Below are positions 24,681-35,729 of a DNA stretch of 64,000 bases, piece after piece. The stretch's first letter is position 1; each line of letters opens with the position of its first letter. A program made the translations under genes and the position numbers. The stretch is from Flaccisagitta enflata (taxonomy: Eukaryota > Chaetognatha > Sagittoidea > Aphragmophora): NCBI GenBank assembly GCA_965153355.1, contig OZ231126.1, positions 1,674,001 to 1,738,000 on the forward strand, read 5' to 3'. The notes beneath the pieces are model-generated. The model was given only the letters and a program-made list of their open reading frames with translations, had not been told where the DNA came from and made no database searches.

Positions 24681-25476
24681 CATCTCATCGATGGCGATTT
24701 GCAACTCAATAGGGCAACAGAGAAAATTGCCGCAACGGCAATTGACTACTTTTCTCACGAGTGAAACAAAAGCAGAAATGATCGGGGAGAACAACTTGGC
24801 GTAGTTGAGGCCAGAGAACACAATGATTCCAAGTAGGAAATGGATAATGAGGCAGATCATAATGAATACAAACAGGTGATTCACGTTGTACCTTTGAATA
24901 CTTTCGACAAGATCTGCATAATCAGCTGCGAGTATGTAAATAATGACTATTGGTAAGATACCACTAAGGCAAAGATGAGCTAAAGTGCGAATGACTTTAC
25001 AACATCGGCCATTACAACATGCGCAATGGCAAGGCATGAGAAGAGCGAAGATGGTAAACAACATTGAAACTGCATTTAGAGAGACAGCGACTACAAGTAA
25101 AAAAACAAAAATTATAAATTCGCGTCCGAGTCCGTACCCGGGTCCTCCCATTAGCACTAGCAATCTAAATGAAATAGTTCCGGAGAGAACGGCAACCAGT
25201 GTCAAGCAGCCCAATGGCAGAAGTGAAGCCGCTTGTGGGTATCCAAGACGAATCCACGGCTTGCGCCGATTTAGACCAATGTAACTCACGATTGAGAGAG
25301 CGATCGTGAGTGTGGACGTGGATATGGACACACATTGGAGAACGCTCATGCTGAATTCACCTGCACGGGGACCATACAACTGCTGGATGTAAACAGCTAC
25401 CCACTGTGTCGCCAGCTGAGGAACCGATTCCAACGCCACCTCACACATTTTCAACAAGGAAATGACCACTTTCAAT
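23916..25476 (-). CDS. XK-related (XKR) membrane protein, exon 2: membrane domain and acidic repeat tail
   Basis: This exon encodes 519 residues after a split Arg codon. Near its start, ALESVPQLATQWVAVYIQQ (local residues 14-32) matches the ES/TxPQL motif diagnostic of the XKR family, followed by SISTSTLTIALSIVSY. Hydrophobic segments lie at about 46-66, 84-108, 119-147, 165-185 and 199-222. A Cys-rich loop (CHCACCNGRCC, 149-159) separates two of them. From about residue 266 the protein is an acidic tail of 35-residue repeats (DVVKVEGENQVGGVEEAEEQ type), not part of the usual family domain. XKR proteins are plasma-membrane proteins; some vertebrate members scramble phospholipids after caspase cleavage, but the function of this member is not inferable. 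The exon begins after a T11-CAG acceptor, not at a Met. The plus-strand ORF opposite the tail is a shadow. Confidence 0.85.
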
Positions 25477-25493
25477 CTGAAAAAAAAAAACGA
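25477..25493 (-). other. Splice acceptor of XKR exon 2
   Basis: The minus strand reads a run of eleven T then CAG, directly before exon base 25476. The exon starts with the last base of a codon, so a donor ending after two codon bases is needed; the exon 1 donor provides this. Confidence 0.75.
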
Positions 25494-25620
25494 ACGAAGA
25501 CTGTTTTATTGGTGACCTGCAACATCACTTCCATCAAAACTAAAACAGATACAGATACTGTTGATGCTTTTACCATGAGTGAAGCCAGGGGAGCGATATT
25601 TGGATTATGAACTGATCAAA

Positions 25621-25963
25621 GGATGCTTAATTCCCCATGATAGCTGGTTGCTATAGAACCACATTTCCATATATTTTTGCTAAAATATTGATATTTTGAG
25701 AGATTTTTTTAGGGAACATTGTTTAAAATCAAATTTTTTACAACTTTCCCACAGTAGGAATGTGGCTCGTTTGGCCGTTGCTAGGGAGTGTATCCATGTG
25801 TGACAACCCTAAACAAGTAACATTCTTACAGAACATACTGTAGGAAAGTAGTAGCAAATTTGAAATGTTCCCTCAAAAAATTTCTTAAAATATTGATATT
25901 TTAGCAAAAATACATAGAAATGCGTTTCCATGGCAACCAGCTGTCACGGGCAATAAAGCATCC
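25621..25963. mobile_element. 343-bp fold-back element
   Basis: The left arm starting GGATGCTTAATTCCCCATGA with TAGCTGGTTGC pairs with the right arm GGCAACCAGCTG ending AATAAAGCATCC. The arms continue inward for roughly 120 bases, including AAAATATTGATATTTT in both. It has no coding capacity and lies just inside the intron next to exon 2. Confidence 0.7.
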
Positions 25964-26716
25964 CTTCATTAGTCTATTTTCCAAATATCACTCCCCTGAA
26001 TCCATTTGTTTTTCTACAACGCTTGCCCCCGTTATCTCGAGTCTTGACGAGATCTACTGTATGTTCTTGAAATCATTAAGGATAGTTGTGATGGGTCCGA
26101 ATTAAACACCATTGAGAGCTCAAAAGGCTCTCATCCTTAAGCTAGTTTGGGTTAGAGTAGTTACGTTGTCCAACTTTCATAATGACGAAATTTGAAAATG
26201 ACAATAATGGTGACAACAACAGGAATGACAATGATTTTGATGACAATAACGACAATCGTGACAGCGATGACAGTTCAGTTTACATTTTTTCCAGTTGTTG
26301 ACACAGTCCTTTTAACAGTATCGTCACTAATGATTCGTCAGTAATCCTGAAAGAATCTAGATTCTAGATTCTAGATTCTAGATTCCTTAGATGTCGCAAT
26401 ATCTGTCATTTGAGGTAATCAACTTACATGAAGTGGAGGATCGTGTTTATGTCAGACGTCGTGGTCGCGGTTGATTTCGCACCGCGACCACTCCTTATCC
26501 ACCAACTACAATCACGGTTCCATTCCATTCCGCGTCACGCTATTCCCCTCATTCCCCAGTTCCGGCTCCGCGTCCTACCTAACGTTAAATTTCGCTTCCC
26601 CTTCAGCTCCGCCTCCGCGTTTTTTACCGCGTCCGCATCCTATCTATATTCTTTATTCTAACTAGTTTGCAAATCTGACTTTTTTTTCTTTTTATTTGAT
26701 TTGACAAGAGATGGAG
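25964..26716. other. No gene recognised; short GC-rich CCGCGTCC repeats near the end
   Basis: 26340-26385 has a small (AGATTCT)n run. 26440-26640 has CCGCGTC/GGCTCCGCG motifs that recur at 27565-27750. Confidence 0.4.
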
Positions 26717-27070
<354 letters not shown>

Positions 27071-27094
27071 GCGACTTTTTTCACGGAAAATTCA

Positions 27095-27189
27095 AAGAAT
27101 TAAAGAAAGAAAGAAAAAAGAAAAAGAAAAAGACAGATAAAAGAAAAAGACAGAAAAAAGAAAAATAGGAAGGAAGGAAGGAAGGAAAA

Positions 27190-27225
<36 letters not shown>

Positions 27226-27226
27226 C

Positions 27227-27257
<31 letters not shown>

Positions 27258-27560
27258 GGAATGAAACAAAAAGAAAAACAAAAAACAAAAAAGGCAAAAA
27301 AAGCAGAAGGAAAGAGAGAAAGAAGGAATGATACAAAGAAAAAACAAACGAACAAAGGGAGAAAAGGAAAGAAAAGAAAAGAAAAGAAAAGAAAAGAAAA
27401 GAAAAGAAAAGAAAAGAAAAGAAAAGAAAAGAAAAGAAAAGAATAAAAAAGATGAAATTGAAGAGACGAAAAAAAATGAAAAGAAATTAAAGAAAAAAAG
27501 AGAGAAAAAAGAAATGGAAAAAAAAAAGAAAAAAAAGAAAAAAAAAGAAATGGATAGGAA
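27095..27560. repeat. Polypurine tract: (GAAA)n, (GGAA)n, (AAAAG)n
   Basis: Successive tetranucleotide and pentanucleotide purine repeats, including about 17 units of AAAAG at 27362-27445, make a nearly unbroken purine strand of about 450 bases, with isolated pyrimidines. Confidence 0.95.
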
Positions 27561-27564
27561 AGAA

Positions 27565-27760
27565 CAATGGACGCGAGGATGCGGTTGACAAACACCGCAT
27601 CCGCGTCCGCGTCCTAGTCAGCATCTTTTCAAACAGCTCCGGCTCCGCGGCCCCCTTTCCTGACTTTTTGCGAGCGGCTCCGCGCCCGCGTCTCCCAATA
27701 AATGCCGCATCCACCGCATCCAGCTCCATTCCGGATCCGGCTCCGCTTTCTCTGGTTTAT
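27565..27760. repeat. GC-rich degenerate repeat (CCGCATCCGCGTCC type)
   Basis: Short units of CCGCATCC, GCGTCC and GGCTCCGC match those at 26440-26640, so the two purine arrays are bracketed by the same motif. Confidence 0.55.
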
Positions 27761-27781
27761 GTTCCACCAAATACACACGGG

Positions 27782-28853
27782 ACCCTAATAAGATCGGAGG
27801 AGGGACCCAAAGTTTTAGCATCACCTCCTACAGCTTAAATGGCTCAAGCATTCTTCTCACTTGCTATGGCGATTTTTGAATTTCCGCCCAAAATCACCCT
27901 CGAGGGCCTCCAAAAATTTTTTCTTCACTTTTGTTAATTTGGGGAATTTCAAAAATTGCCACAGTGGCGCCAATTTTTTTCACCTAAGGTACCCCGTGTT
28001 CAAAAGCAAGTGATACCAGCAAGACCTTTATTGCGCCTGAAGTTTTTATTTTTAGAAATTCAGATTTGTTTCTCCTGAAAGTACATAAGCTACCATTTAT
28101 TCATGCAAAATTTCATGGCACTGGCCTTAACGGTTGAGCTTCGGCATTGATTTGTAATTTTATGAAATTTTAAAAAATTCTGCTAAAAAATTGTCTTCTT
28201 AAGCTGTTTCAAATTAAAAAATCCATGAAATTTTTACATTGATCGAGCAAAAGTGATCAAATTGGTTATCAATAGGAAGTATTTGACCCTTCTTTCTCAT
28301 AAGATTTGATATGTCACCATTTCTAAGAAAATTTAAGGTTTCATAGCTAGCGATGCGATGCAAAACCTATTCAAACTTCAAAAAACCAGATGAAAAATCA
28401 GATTTGCCACATGAATTTCTATAATTTAGAAGTTTCTTTTGTGAAATATGTTAGATTAAACTAATATTTTTCTTTCAAGACCAATCTGACTATTTTTGCA
28501 TGATTTGTTTAAAAATGACATTGATCCAAAGCTACAGAAGTTCATCTATCCATAATCACGGAATCCTCTCATAGAGTTAACCACATTTTTACTCTAAATC
28601 ATGTGGAAAACCAACCACTAGGGCCAGTGCCATGAATTTTTGCATGAATTAATGGTAGCTCATGTGCTTTTAGGCAAAACCAATCTAAATTTCTCAAAAT
28701 GAATACTTTAGGTGCAATAAAGGTTTTGCTGGTATCACTCGCTTTTGAACACAGGGTATATTCCGCTACAGCAAGTGAGAAATTTGCTTGAGCCATATAA
28801 GCTGTAGGGGGTGATCCTAAATCTTTGGGTCCCTCCTCCGCTCTTATTAGGGT
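27782..28853. mobile_element. 1.07-kb fold-back element with ends ACCCTAATAAGA
   Basis: The left end ACCCTAATAAGATCGGAGGA and the right end (reverse complement ACCCTAATAAGAGCGGAGGA) begin arms that pair over at least 300 bases; for example, AGCAAGTGATACCAGCAA near 28007 pairs with the segment near 28725. No transposase ORF; target duplication not resolved. Confidence 0.7.
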
Positions 28854-29010
28854 ACCGTCTGTATAGTTTGAACATTCACTCTCGTTAAAAGAACTTGTAA
28901 AAAAGGTATTGTAGACTTTACAGTTAATCACGGTTTCGAGGGACTAACAGTAACAAGTTCAATCTGCTGTGAGTGGAATTCTGTGACAGTCAATGTACAT
29001 TGTAGGAAAA

Positions 29011-29211
29011 AACAAGGCTGGATACACGGCAACCCCAGTCGCGTGCGGGTGGGCAGGGGCCATATTTGAGGGCACTAGACCATTTGCGCAGGAGGAGTGA
29101 GGTCAAAGAACAAAAAAACAAACACAAAAAAAAAGTGGAATGTGACCGACCAACAGATTGACAGACGGACGGACAAATGGACAAGGCGGGATGTAGAGTT
29201 TCGTAGCAGAA
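29011..29211 (+). mobile_element. GCGAC-end family element, type A
   Basis: It starts AACAAGGCTGGATACACGGC and has AGTCGCGTGCGGGTGGGCAG. It then shows the type A middle (GGAGCAGTG-like, AAAACAAACACAAAAA), GAC repeats, and an eroded 3' end GTAGAGTTTCGTAGCA. Confidence 0.75.
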
Positions 29212-29254
29212 AAGAAAGAAGTTGAAGCTCTATGGATTTGTTTCCATTTAAGGC

Positions 29255-29440
29255 GGAATTCTGTTAGTGGCGCACGACGTAGTCTGAGGTTTATTAAGTA
29301 TCGGAGAATTTGCGATACTGTATCAAAAAATTTTTGATACTGTATCAAAAAATTTTCGATACTGTATCAAAAATGTACCTTTTCTGTATCTGCGAAAACT
29401 GTTCCCTTTTTGATACTTTTTGATATTCAAAACTTACGCG
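29255..29440. repeat. Dispersed repeat with GATACTGTATCAAAAA units
   Basis: About three tandem units of GATACTGTATCAAAAAATTT are followed by TTGATATTCAAAACTTACGC. A diverged reverse-orientation copy lies at about 61010-61210 beside XKR exon 1. Confidence 0.6.
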
Positions 29441-29581
29441 CACCAATTGAGAACATCTGAGGCTTTCTATGTTATTTCTTATTGCAATCTTCTTTTTCCC
29501 TCTGCAAAGAAAGTCAAGAGGGACAAAAAATTAGTCAATCGGTGAGAGACTATAGACTGATGACATACAAAACAAGGAAAC

Positions 29582-29584
<3 letters not shown>

Positions 29585-29643
<59 letters not shown>

Positions 29644-29730
29644 AGAGAAAGAGAAAGAGAAAGAGAAAGAGTGAATCTTGACGAAATAAAAAAACTTCTG
29701 TTCATATGCGGTACATGTGTTGGAGGTAAC

Positions 29731-29812
<82 letters not shown>
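29585..29812. repeat. Two (GA)n tracts in a duplicated unit
   Basis: GA tracts at 29587-29670 (with GAGAAA end) and 29733-29812 are each followed by a similar sequence (TTGACGAAATAAAAAAACTT and TTGAAAAAATAAAAAAGATC, then CTGTTCATA and GCGG). The unit was duplicated together with its microsatellite. Confidence 0.85.
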
Positions 29813-29816
<4 letters not shown>

Positions 29817-30289
29817 TGAAAAAATAAAAAAGATCCTGTTCATAACTTCATATGCGGCCATGCGGCACATGTATCGAAGGTAACAATTCGCCCGGCGCGA
29901 TTGATATCTTTCTAGCTAATGATTGAAGAGATTCCTAAGGCTTAAGCAACAACAACAATGTAAGAAATGAAGGACATGATAAATATGTGATGGTCAGAAG
30001 AAAGTCTATGAGAGGTTTTATCCAACTGTCCATCCATCTATTTATAAATCAGTCCGTCCGTCCGTGGTGATAAAGCTGTAAAGTGGAACTCAAAATCATC
30101 TTATTCGTTGTTCTACATTAATTTTCACGGGCAAAAAAAAACATAATACTGGTCATCCCGATCAAAGAACTAGTAAATGCTCTCTGGCGCTACCTTTCCT
30201 ACTAGCAATTAAATTTGATAAGGCGTCATTTTCTTATATCTTTATTTCATTCGAGATCGTGACGTCATTGCGGCATTGAGACAGCCTTT

Positions 30290-30322
30290 GCGAGAGAGGG
30301 AGGGAGAGAGAGAGAGAGAGAG

Positions 30323-30392
<70 letters not shown>

Positions 30393-30440
30393 TGAGTGTG
30401 ATTGTGTGTTTGTGTGTGTGTGTGTGTGAGAGAGAGAGCT
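30290..30440. repeat. (GA)n-(GT)n compound microsatellite
   Basis: A GA tract with a TAA interruption (30295-30390) is followed by GT repeats to about 30428 and a short GA tail. Confidence 0.95.
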
Positions 30441-30555
30441 CACTTCAATTCTTAGTCACTTGCGAGGTATGCGTTTGGATTTTTTTCAAAAAGTGGCAAG
30501 AAAATGATTTATTTTAAGCTGGAAGCTTGCATTCTAGTTAGAGAAATCTATCCAA

Positions 30556-30774
30556 AACAAGTGACGCGGGGCCAATATTGTTGCGGACGGGTGGGCAGGG
30601 GCATCCAACCCCCATCCACACCCCAACCCACCCCCAACACTCAAACATACACAAAAAGTATCGAAAACGCTCGTTTTCCCATTTTTCAGCTCAATCACCA
30701 TAACGGATTAACGGATGGATAGACGGACGGACGGACAAAGCCTCTTATGGAGTTGCGTGTCCGCAACTGAAAAG
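30556..30774 (+). mobile_element. GCGAC-end family element, type B (good copy)
   Basis: It starts AACAAGTGACGCGGGGCCAA, with the 5' motif GTTGCGGACGGGTGGGCAGG. The C-rich middle contains CACCCCCAACACTC, followed by GGAC repeats and the end GAGTTGCGTGTCCGCAACTG. The 5' GTTGCGGAC is the exact reverse complement of the 3' GTCCGCAAC. Confidence 0.8.
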
Positions 30775-30909
30775 CGCACTACAGCCACAGCCAATTTGCA
30801 CTACAGCCCCCGCCCACCCTAAAGCGACTACTTTTTGACTATTATTCTTCTTTTCCCTACGTTGGCGGAAGATGCGTAATCTGGATGCAACAGGAATGTG
30901 TGTGTGTGT

Positions 30910-30981
<72 letters not shown>

Positions 30982-31038
30982 CAGCGCCGGAATCGAAGCG
31001 ATTGAAACAATGCGGTCAAGTTATTCATTACGCGTAAT
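30775..31038 (+). repeat. Dispersed module with embedded (GT)n(CT)n, copy 1
   Basis: CCCGCCCACCCTAAAGCGAC and GATGCGTAATCTGGATGCAACAG-like sequence lead into (GT)n(CT)n at 30897-30978, then GGAATCGAAGCGATTGAAAC and GGTCAAGTTATT. The same order is seen at 40740-41110; its right half is seen at 32860-33060. It is interrupted on the right by the element at 31039. Confidence 0.7.
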
Positions 31039-32794
31039 GGTCAGAATCCCCTGTTGGAAATTTCTTAAAAAAAAAAAAAAATAAATAAATAAATAAATAA
31101 AGGAATAAAAGAAATAAACTCATTTTTGATTTTTATTCACCTACAATTGATGTAAAATCAGAATATGATATTTGTTTTGGTCAGGCTCAAGCCGAAAAAA
31201 GTTAGAACACATTGTTAGTGTTAAACATAATTTTTTTTCCATAAAAACAATACTTAATTAAATATACCCATTTATTTTTTACAGAAATAAAAAAGTGATT
31301 TAGTTTTTAATAATTGCAAAAAAAAAAAACCAATATTTTTTTATTACCAAAGGAGGCTTGAAAATTGCTTTGAAAATCTAAAAACTGCAGAAACTTGTCA
31401 AATTTATACAAATTTTTAAAATCAAGCACTTGAATTAGTATCAAATAATGAAATTAATATCACATTTCAGTTTTGTAAGTCTACTTTGAGAAAAACTAGA
31501 ATTATAAGTAAAAAATGCATAATTGCAATACACAAATAAGCTTATAATGCAAATTTCTTGAAAATTAGCGTAAAGAAAGTAGGAATTCCTCATTTTTTGC
31601 AGCTACTCAAAATAGATAGTAATCTATCAATATTTCGAAAGAAATAACAAAATTTTTTTAAATTATACTTTTTTTACGTAAAAAGTAATTATTAAGTTAT
31701 TAAATTAGATTCTGATTTTTTTGGCTTAAGTTTTATGAAAATGAATATCATATTCTTATTCTACATTTTTTTTAGGATTTTCATTTTCAGGCCAATTTTC
31801 AAAAAAATTTTTAGCTCATTTGCATATTGCAATTTGCATTTTTTGTTTTTAGTTTAATTTTTCTTGAAGTAGATTTATAAAACTGAAATATGCATCTCGG
31901 TTAATCATTACCGGTTTTTTTCTGGCAGCATTTCTGCACTGTTTTTGGCCTAGGGAAGAGGCAATGGGCTAGAAAAAATGAATAAAAATACATTTTGTTC
32001 GGCAAGGTTGAATGCCGTGAAAATCATTTATTTGAGGACAACGAATGACTTATGGTCTTGGATATTAGGCCCAATAGATAGGTTCGATCTGTCTGCAGAT
32101 AATTATGCCTTGATACAGTGTCTATTGTTACATGACGCTTGCTGACAACCCAATGACAGTCTTACGTGTGGCAAATTAGTTAACAATCTTTTTCCAGTTG
32201 TTGCTTCTCCGAAAAAATGCGTGACGAATTAATTTGAATGCGTCGAAAACTTGGTCATAGTTCCTGATCATAATCGTTCCTTTTCTTTTTAACCTTATTT
32301 CTTTTTTCATTTAAATCCGATCTTGCGTCTTTTTCCAGCTGACTTGCTATAACGCGCTAAACACTTTATGGCCCAGATTTACTCAGTTGTTTTTAAGTCT
32401 TATGGATACTAATTTTATAATTTCGCACTGACTTAAATTTTTAATTTTGAAAAAATATACAAATTTAGCAAATTTCTTCATGGCTTTTCAAATCAATTTT
32501 CAAGCGTTTGTAGCTTATCAGAAAATGTTCTTTCTTTTGGCAATTATCATTTACTTCATAACCTTTTTATTTCTTTAAAAAAAGATAAAGGAAATATTTA
32601 AATTGGCAATGTTTTTATAGCAAAAATAACTATTTTTAGTATTAAAAATGGGTTCTCATTATTTGGCCCAAGTTAGACTGAAACAAACATATTCTAATTC
32701 TACATCTTTTTTAAAACTCTTGTGTAAAAAAATTATGATAAGATTATTTTTTATCTATTTTTTATTAACTTTTTTTCAATAGGGGATTCTGACC
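31039..32794. mobile_element. 1.76-kb TIR element with fold-back interior
   Basis: The left end GGTCAGAATCCCCTGTTG and the right end (reverse complement GGTCAGAATCCCCTATTG) differ at one base. Inside, AT-rich segments are mutually inverted: about 31440-31530 versus 31830-31900, and about 31140-31210 versus 31690-31770. No transposase ORF was found and no target duplication could be fixed. The interior otherwise holds no gene. Confidence 0.65.
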
Positions 32795-32814
32795 GTCTTC
32801 GTTTGTTTGCCTGT

Positions 32815-32852
32815 TCCTTTCTTTCTTTCTTTCACTGTCCATCCATCTGTGG

Positions 32853-32934
<82 letters not shown>

Positions 32935-33060
32935 ACAAGCGCAAGAAGCGATCGAAATGATCCGCGTTCGGTCGAGTTATTACGAAAACGTAAAATGTTT
33001 GAAAATCGTGTTCCGACTCCAAGAGACGAGATTAACGAAAGCGAAGAAGGAAGAGAGTGA
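32815..33060 (+). repeat. Dispersed module with embedded (CTGT)n(CT)n, copy 2
   Basis: (CTTT)n, (CTGT)n and (CT)n at about 32815-32932 lead into AAGCGATCGAAATGATCCGC, GTTCGGTCGAGTTATTACGA and AAACGT. This matches 41030-41070 closely. Confidence 0.75.
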
Positions 33061-33350
33061 GAACATTAAGCTCAACCGGGCAACAATGCGCCCTGACTGT
33101 GTCAATGCTTGGAGTGAATCTCACGGTGATTACATAAACAGACAAACTGCTTTAATCTTTTTTAACAGTCAAATGAGACACTGTAGACACGTGTATTTGA
33201 TCGTTCTATTCATCGCAAGAGCTTATCGTGGCCAAAAACAACCAAGAAATGCGATTTTTCAGGCAAAATGGATCGACGGACATATGGACTGACAGACAGA
33301 TGGACCAACGGACGGACTGATTGACTGACAGGCAGACCCTCTAATAGGGA
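33061..33350. other. Unrecognised DNA ending in a GCGAC-family 3' fragment
   Basis: 33230-33350 has the GGCCAAAAACAACCAAGAAA segment and GGAC-type repeats typical of the second half of the element family, ending CTAATAGGGAT. No gene was seen. Confidence 0.45.
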
Positions 33351-33593
33351 TTTGTGGACGGATGGGCAGGAGCATCTATACCCCAGCCTCACCTCAACCC
33401 CACCCCCAACCCCCCTCCAACACATTCAAACACACACAATACCAACTGCAGCATCTTAAAATGCGCGGTTTTCACATTTTCAACTCGAACATGGTGGACG
33501 GACGGACCGACGGACGGTCCAAAGGACGGAAGGACTGACACACCAACAAACTGACGGGCGGACCGACTGACAAAGCGTGTTCGCAACTAAAAA
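33351..33593 (+). mobile_element. GCGAC-end family element, type B
   Basis: TTTGTGGACGGATGGGCAGG is followed by the C-rich type B middle (CACCCCCAACCCCCCTCCAA), AAATGCGCGGTTTTCACA, GGAC repeats and the end GTTCGCAACTAAAAAG. The extreme 5' end is missing. Confidence 0.7.
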
Positions 33594-34326
33594 GAGTAAG
33601 AGGGATAAGAGAAAAAAAAACAGTATTTACGAGATGGAAACCCAGGTTTATTGAAGGAGAGGGGTATTTAGGGAAAATGAGAGGTATTTATGAGTTGAAT
33701 CCCCATCTACAATGTAGGGTATTTGTAGGTTGGAAAAGTATTTGAGCAAACGATTCCCAAGACATTGAAATGGGGTACTTAGGGGGAATTTATACAGAAA
33801 TCCCGGCCTCTTGGCCCATTTTCTCATTACAGGGTATTTATGACCTTGGGTATTTACAGTTCCCCTTACCCATTTTCAGATCAGGATTTGGCCTTGAGTG
33901 CCCTCCTCGTTTGAACGGATAATGTGACGCAAATCTTGGATGACACTTAATCGATTGAAATCGTGGTTTGGTGCATTACACTTTTTTTTTTATAAGAGAC
34001 CAGTTTATAAGAGACATGAGCCTGAAATTTGCCAAAATTTTTAGAACAAAAATAAGAAACAGCCCAGGCTGAGATTTAGTTTTGGCCATTTTCAAAAGAA
34101 CTTTTTTTTTTAGTTTCTTATCTAAAACATGAATTGTATTCAAATTCTTTAGAAATATAGGTTTTTTTTTAGAAAAAAATGACTTCTTTTCCTAATTCGC
34201 CTATGAAATCAGGCATTATTAAAAAAAAAAAAACATGATGATTATCAAGTTTAAGATACAATTGTTATAAATAAGGTATTTTTATACAATTTTTATATTT
34301 GTAAACATCGAAGAAATTAAGAGCAC
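33594..34326. other. AT-rich DNA, no gene recognised
   Basis: 33640-33880 contains several GGGTATTTA(G/T)G units, a degenerate short repeat. The rest shows A/T runs only. Confidence 0.35.
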
Positions 34327-34330
34327 TTTA

Positions 34331-34857
34331 CAGTCAGCGGACAAAACAAAATAGGTATATATATCACTCTGTTGGTTTTGATCCAACCCACTGATATTGA
34401 ACAGAGAGCTGTAAACAACAACTGGTTGTTGAAATTACAGCCGGCTGTTAAGTTACAAAGTTGGCAAAAATCCAACTTTCACCAAATAGAATGAGACCTG
34501 CAGAATCATAATCCTGATGAAATTCTGAGAAGTTTGATATGTCACACTAAACATTTTTATAAGAAAATTTTTTTTTAACATTGCATTATAATTGAATTAA
34601 ACAGTGATAATTTTTTTTCATTTTCATATAAAAGTATATGTTGTGACATATCAAACTTATCAGAATTTCATCAGGATTATGAATCTGCAGGTCTCATTCT
34701 ATTTGGTGAAAGTTGGATTTTTGCCAACTTTGTAACTTAACAGCCGGCTATAATTTTAACAACCAGTTGTTGTTTACAGCATTCTGTTCAACTTCAGTGG
34801 GTTAGATCAAAACCAACAGAGTGATATATATACCTATTGTGTTATGTCCGCTGACTG
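34331..34857. mobile_element. 527-bp fold-back MITE, ends CAGTCAGCGGACA, 4-bp duplication TTTA
   Basis: The left arm (34331 to about 34555) and right arm (about 34630-34857) are near-perfect inverted copies of more than 200 bases. The ends read CAGTCAGCGGACAAAACAAA, and GTCCGCTGACTG on the right. TTTA at 34327-34330 and 34858-34861 is a candidate 4-bp target duplication. A second copy is at 53638-54171. It has no coding capacity. Confidence 0.85.
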
Positions 34858-35020
34858 TTTAAGAGAATTTCAAGCTGAAAACGGCTGAAAAATTAAGGGG
34901 ACTGTTCATTTACAAAAAAAGCAAATGTTTGGAGTAGCCTCCCATTAGATGATCTGAATGCTGATATGCCTCTGTTGATCATCTTTTGGCATATGCACTA
35001 AAAAACCTCATTTGCTATAT

Positions 35021-35112
35021 GTGTTGCATTTGCAACACGTGTTGCAAATGCAACATGTGTTGCAAAGGCAACACATGTTGCAAATGCAACACATGTTGCA
35101 AATGCAACACAT
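35021..35112. repeat. Array of an 18-bp palindromic unit
   Basis: About five units of TGTTGCAAATGCAACACA occur head to tail, each its own reverse complement apart from a few variants (ACACGTGT, AAGGCAAC). The array can therefore pair with itself in any register. Confidence 0.85.
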
Positions 35113-35518
35113 TCTTCTATATTTTTATGACATGGAGGTTCTATTGATTATGAAACACATCAAGCATTCACGACAGAAACAGGTAGACAACTCAGATTGA
35201 CAACACAGATAGACAACAGAAATACTTTATTCTCGGCAATTTTTTGCAATGTTGACCCTTTGACCTGCAATCAGGGCTTTCAAGGGGTCAAATATGTCAT
35301 TTCTATGGACCTTGAAGGGCCAGCAAGATGAAATTGATATCTTGTAAGATATGAGCCCGCTTGTGAACCTAGTGGCAGATCAACAGTTACAGTACATGAA
35401 CATGGATAAACTCTTCCTGACATGCCACTACAATTTCTTTCAACGACCCAAACCAAGTATTCCAACTTTCAACTCCAACAAAACCACCTGACAACTTCAT
35501 AGACCAACACTTTCAACA

Positions 35519-35724
35519 AACAAGGGCGGATACACGGCTACCCAAGTGGCGTGCGGATGGGCAGAGGCAGTGATGAAATAGACCAGCTAGGCAGTTGAGC
35601 AGAGGCTGTAACCCCAAAACCGCCCCTATTGCCGAAAAAGCAGTGTTATCGACGGATGGACGGATCAACAGACAGATGGACCAACGGACAGAGCAGCTTG
35701 TAGAGTCGCGTGCAAGCGACTAAC
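35519..35724 (+). mobile_element. GCGAC-end family element, type A
   Basis: It starts AACAAGGGCGGATACACGGC, has AGTGGCGTGCGGATGGGCAG, a variant middle, GGAC repeats, and ends GAGTCGCGTGCAAGCGACTA. Confidence 0.75.
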
Positions 35725-35729
35725 AACGA

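Noticed and set aside
23815-24804. 329-codon plus-strand ORF rich in Ser, Thr and Pro
   Set aside because: It is the antisense shadow of the 105-bp coding repeat. The minus strand carries the membrane domain with family motifs and a proper acceptor.
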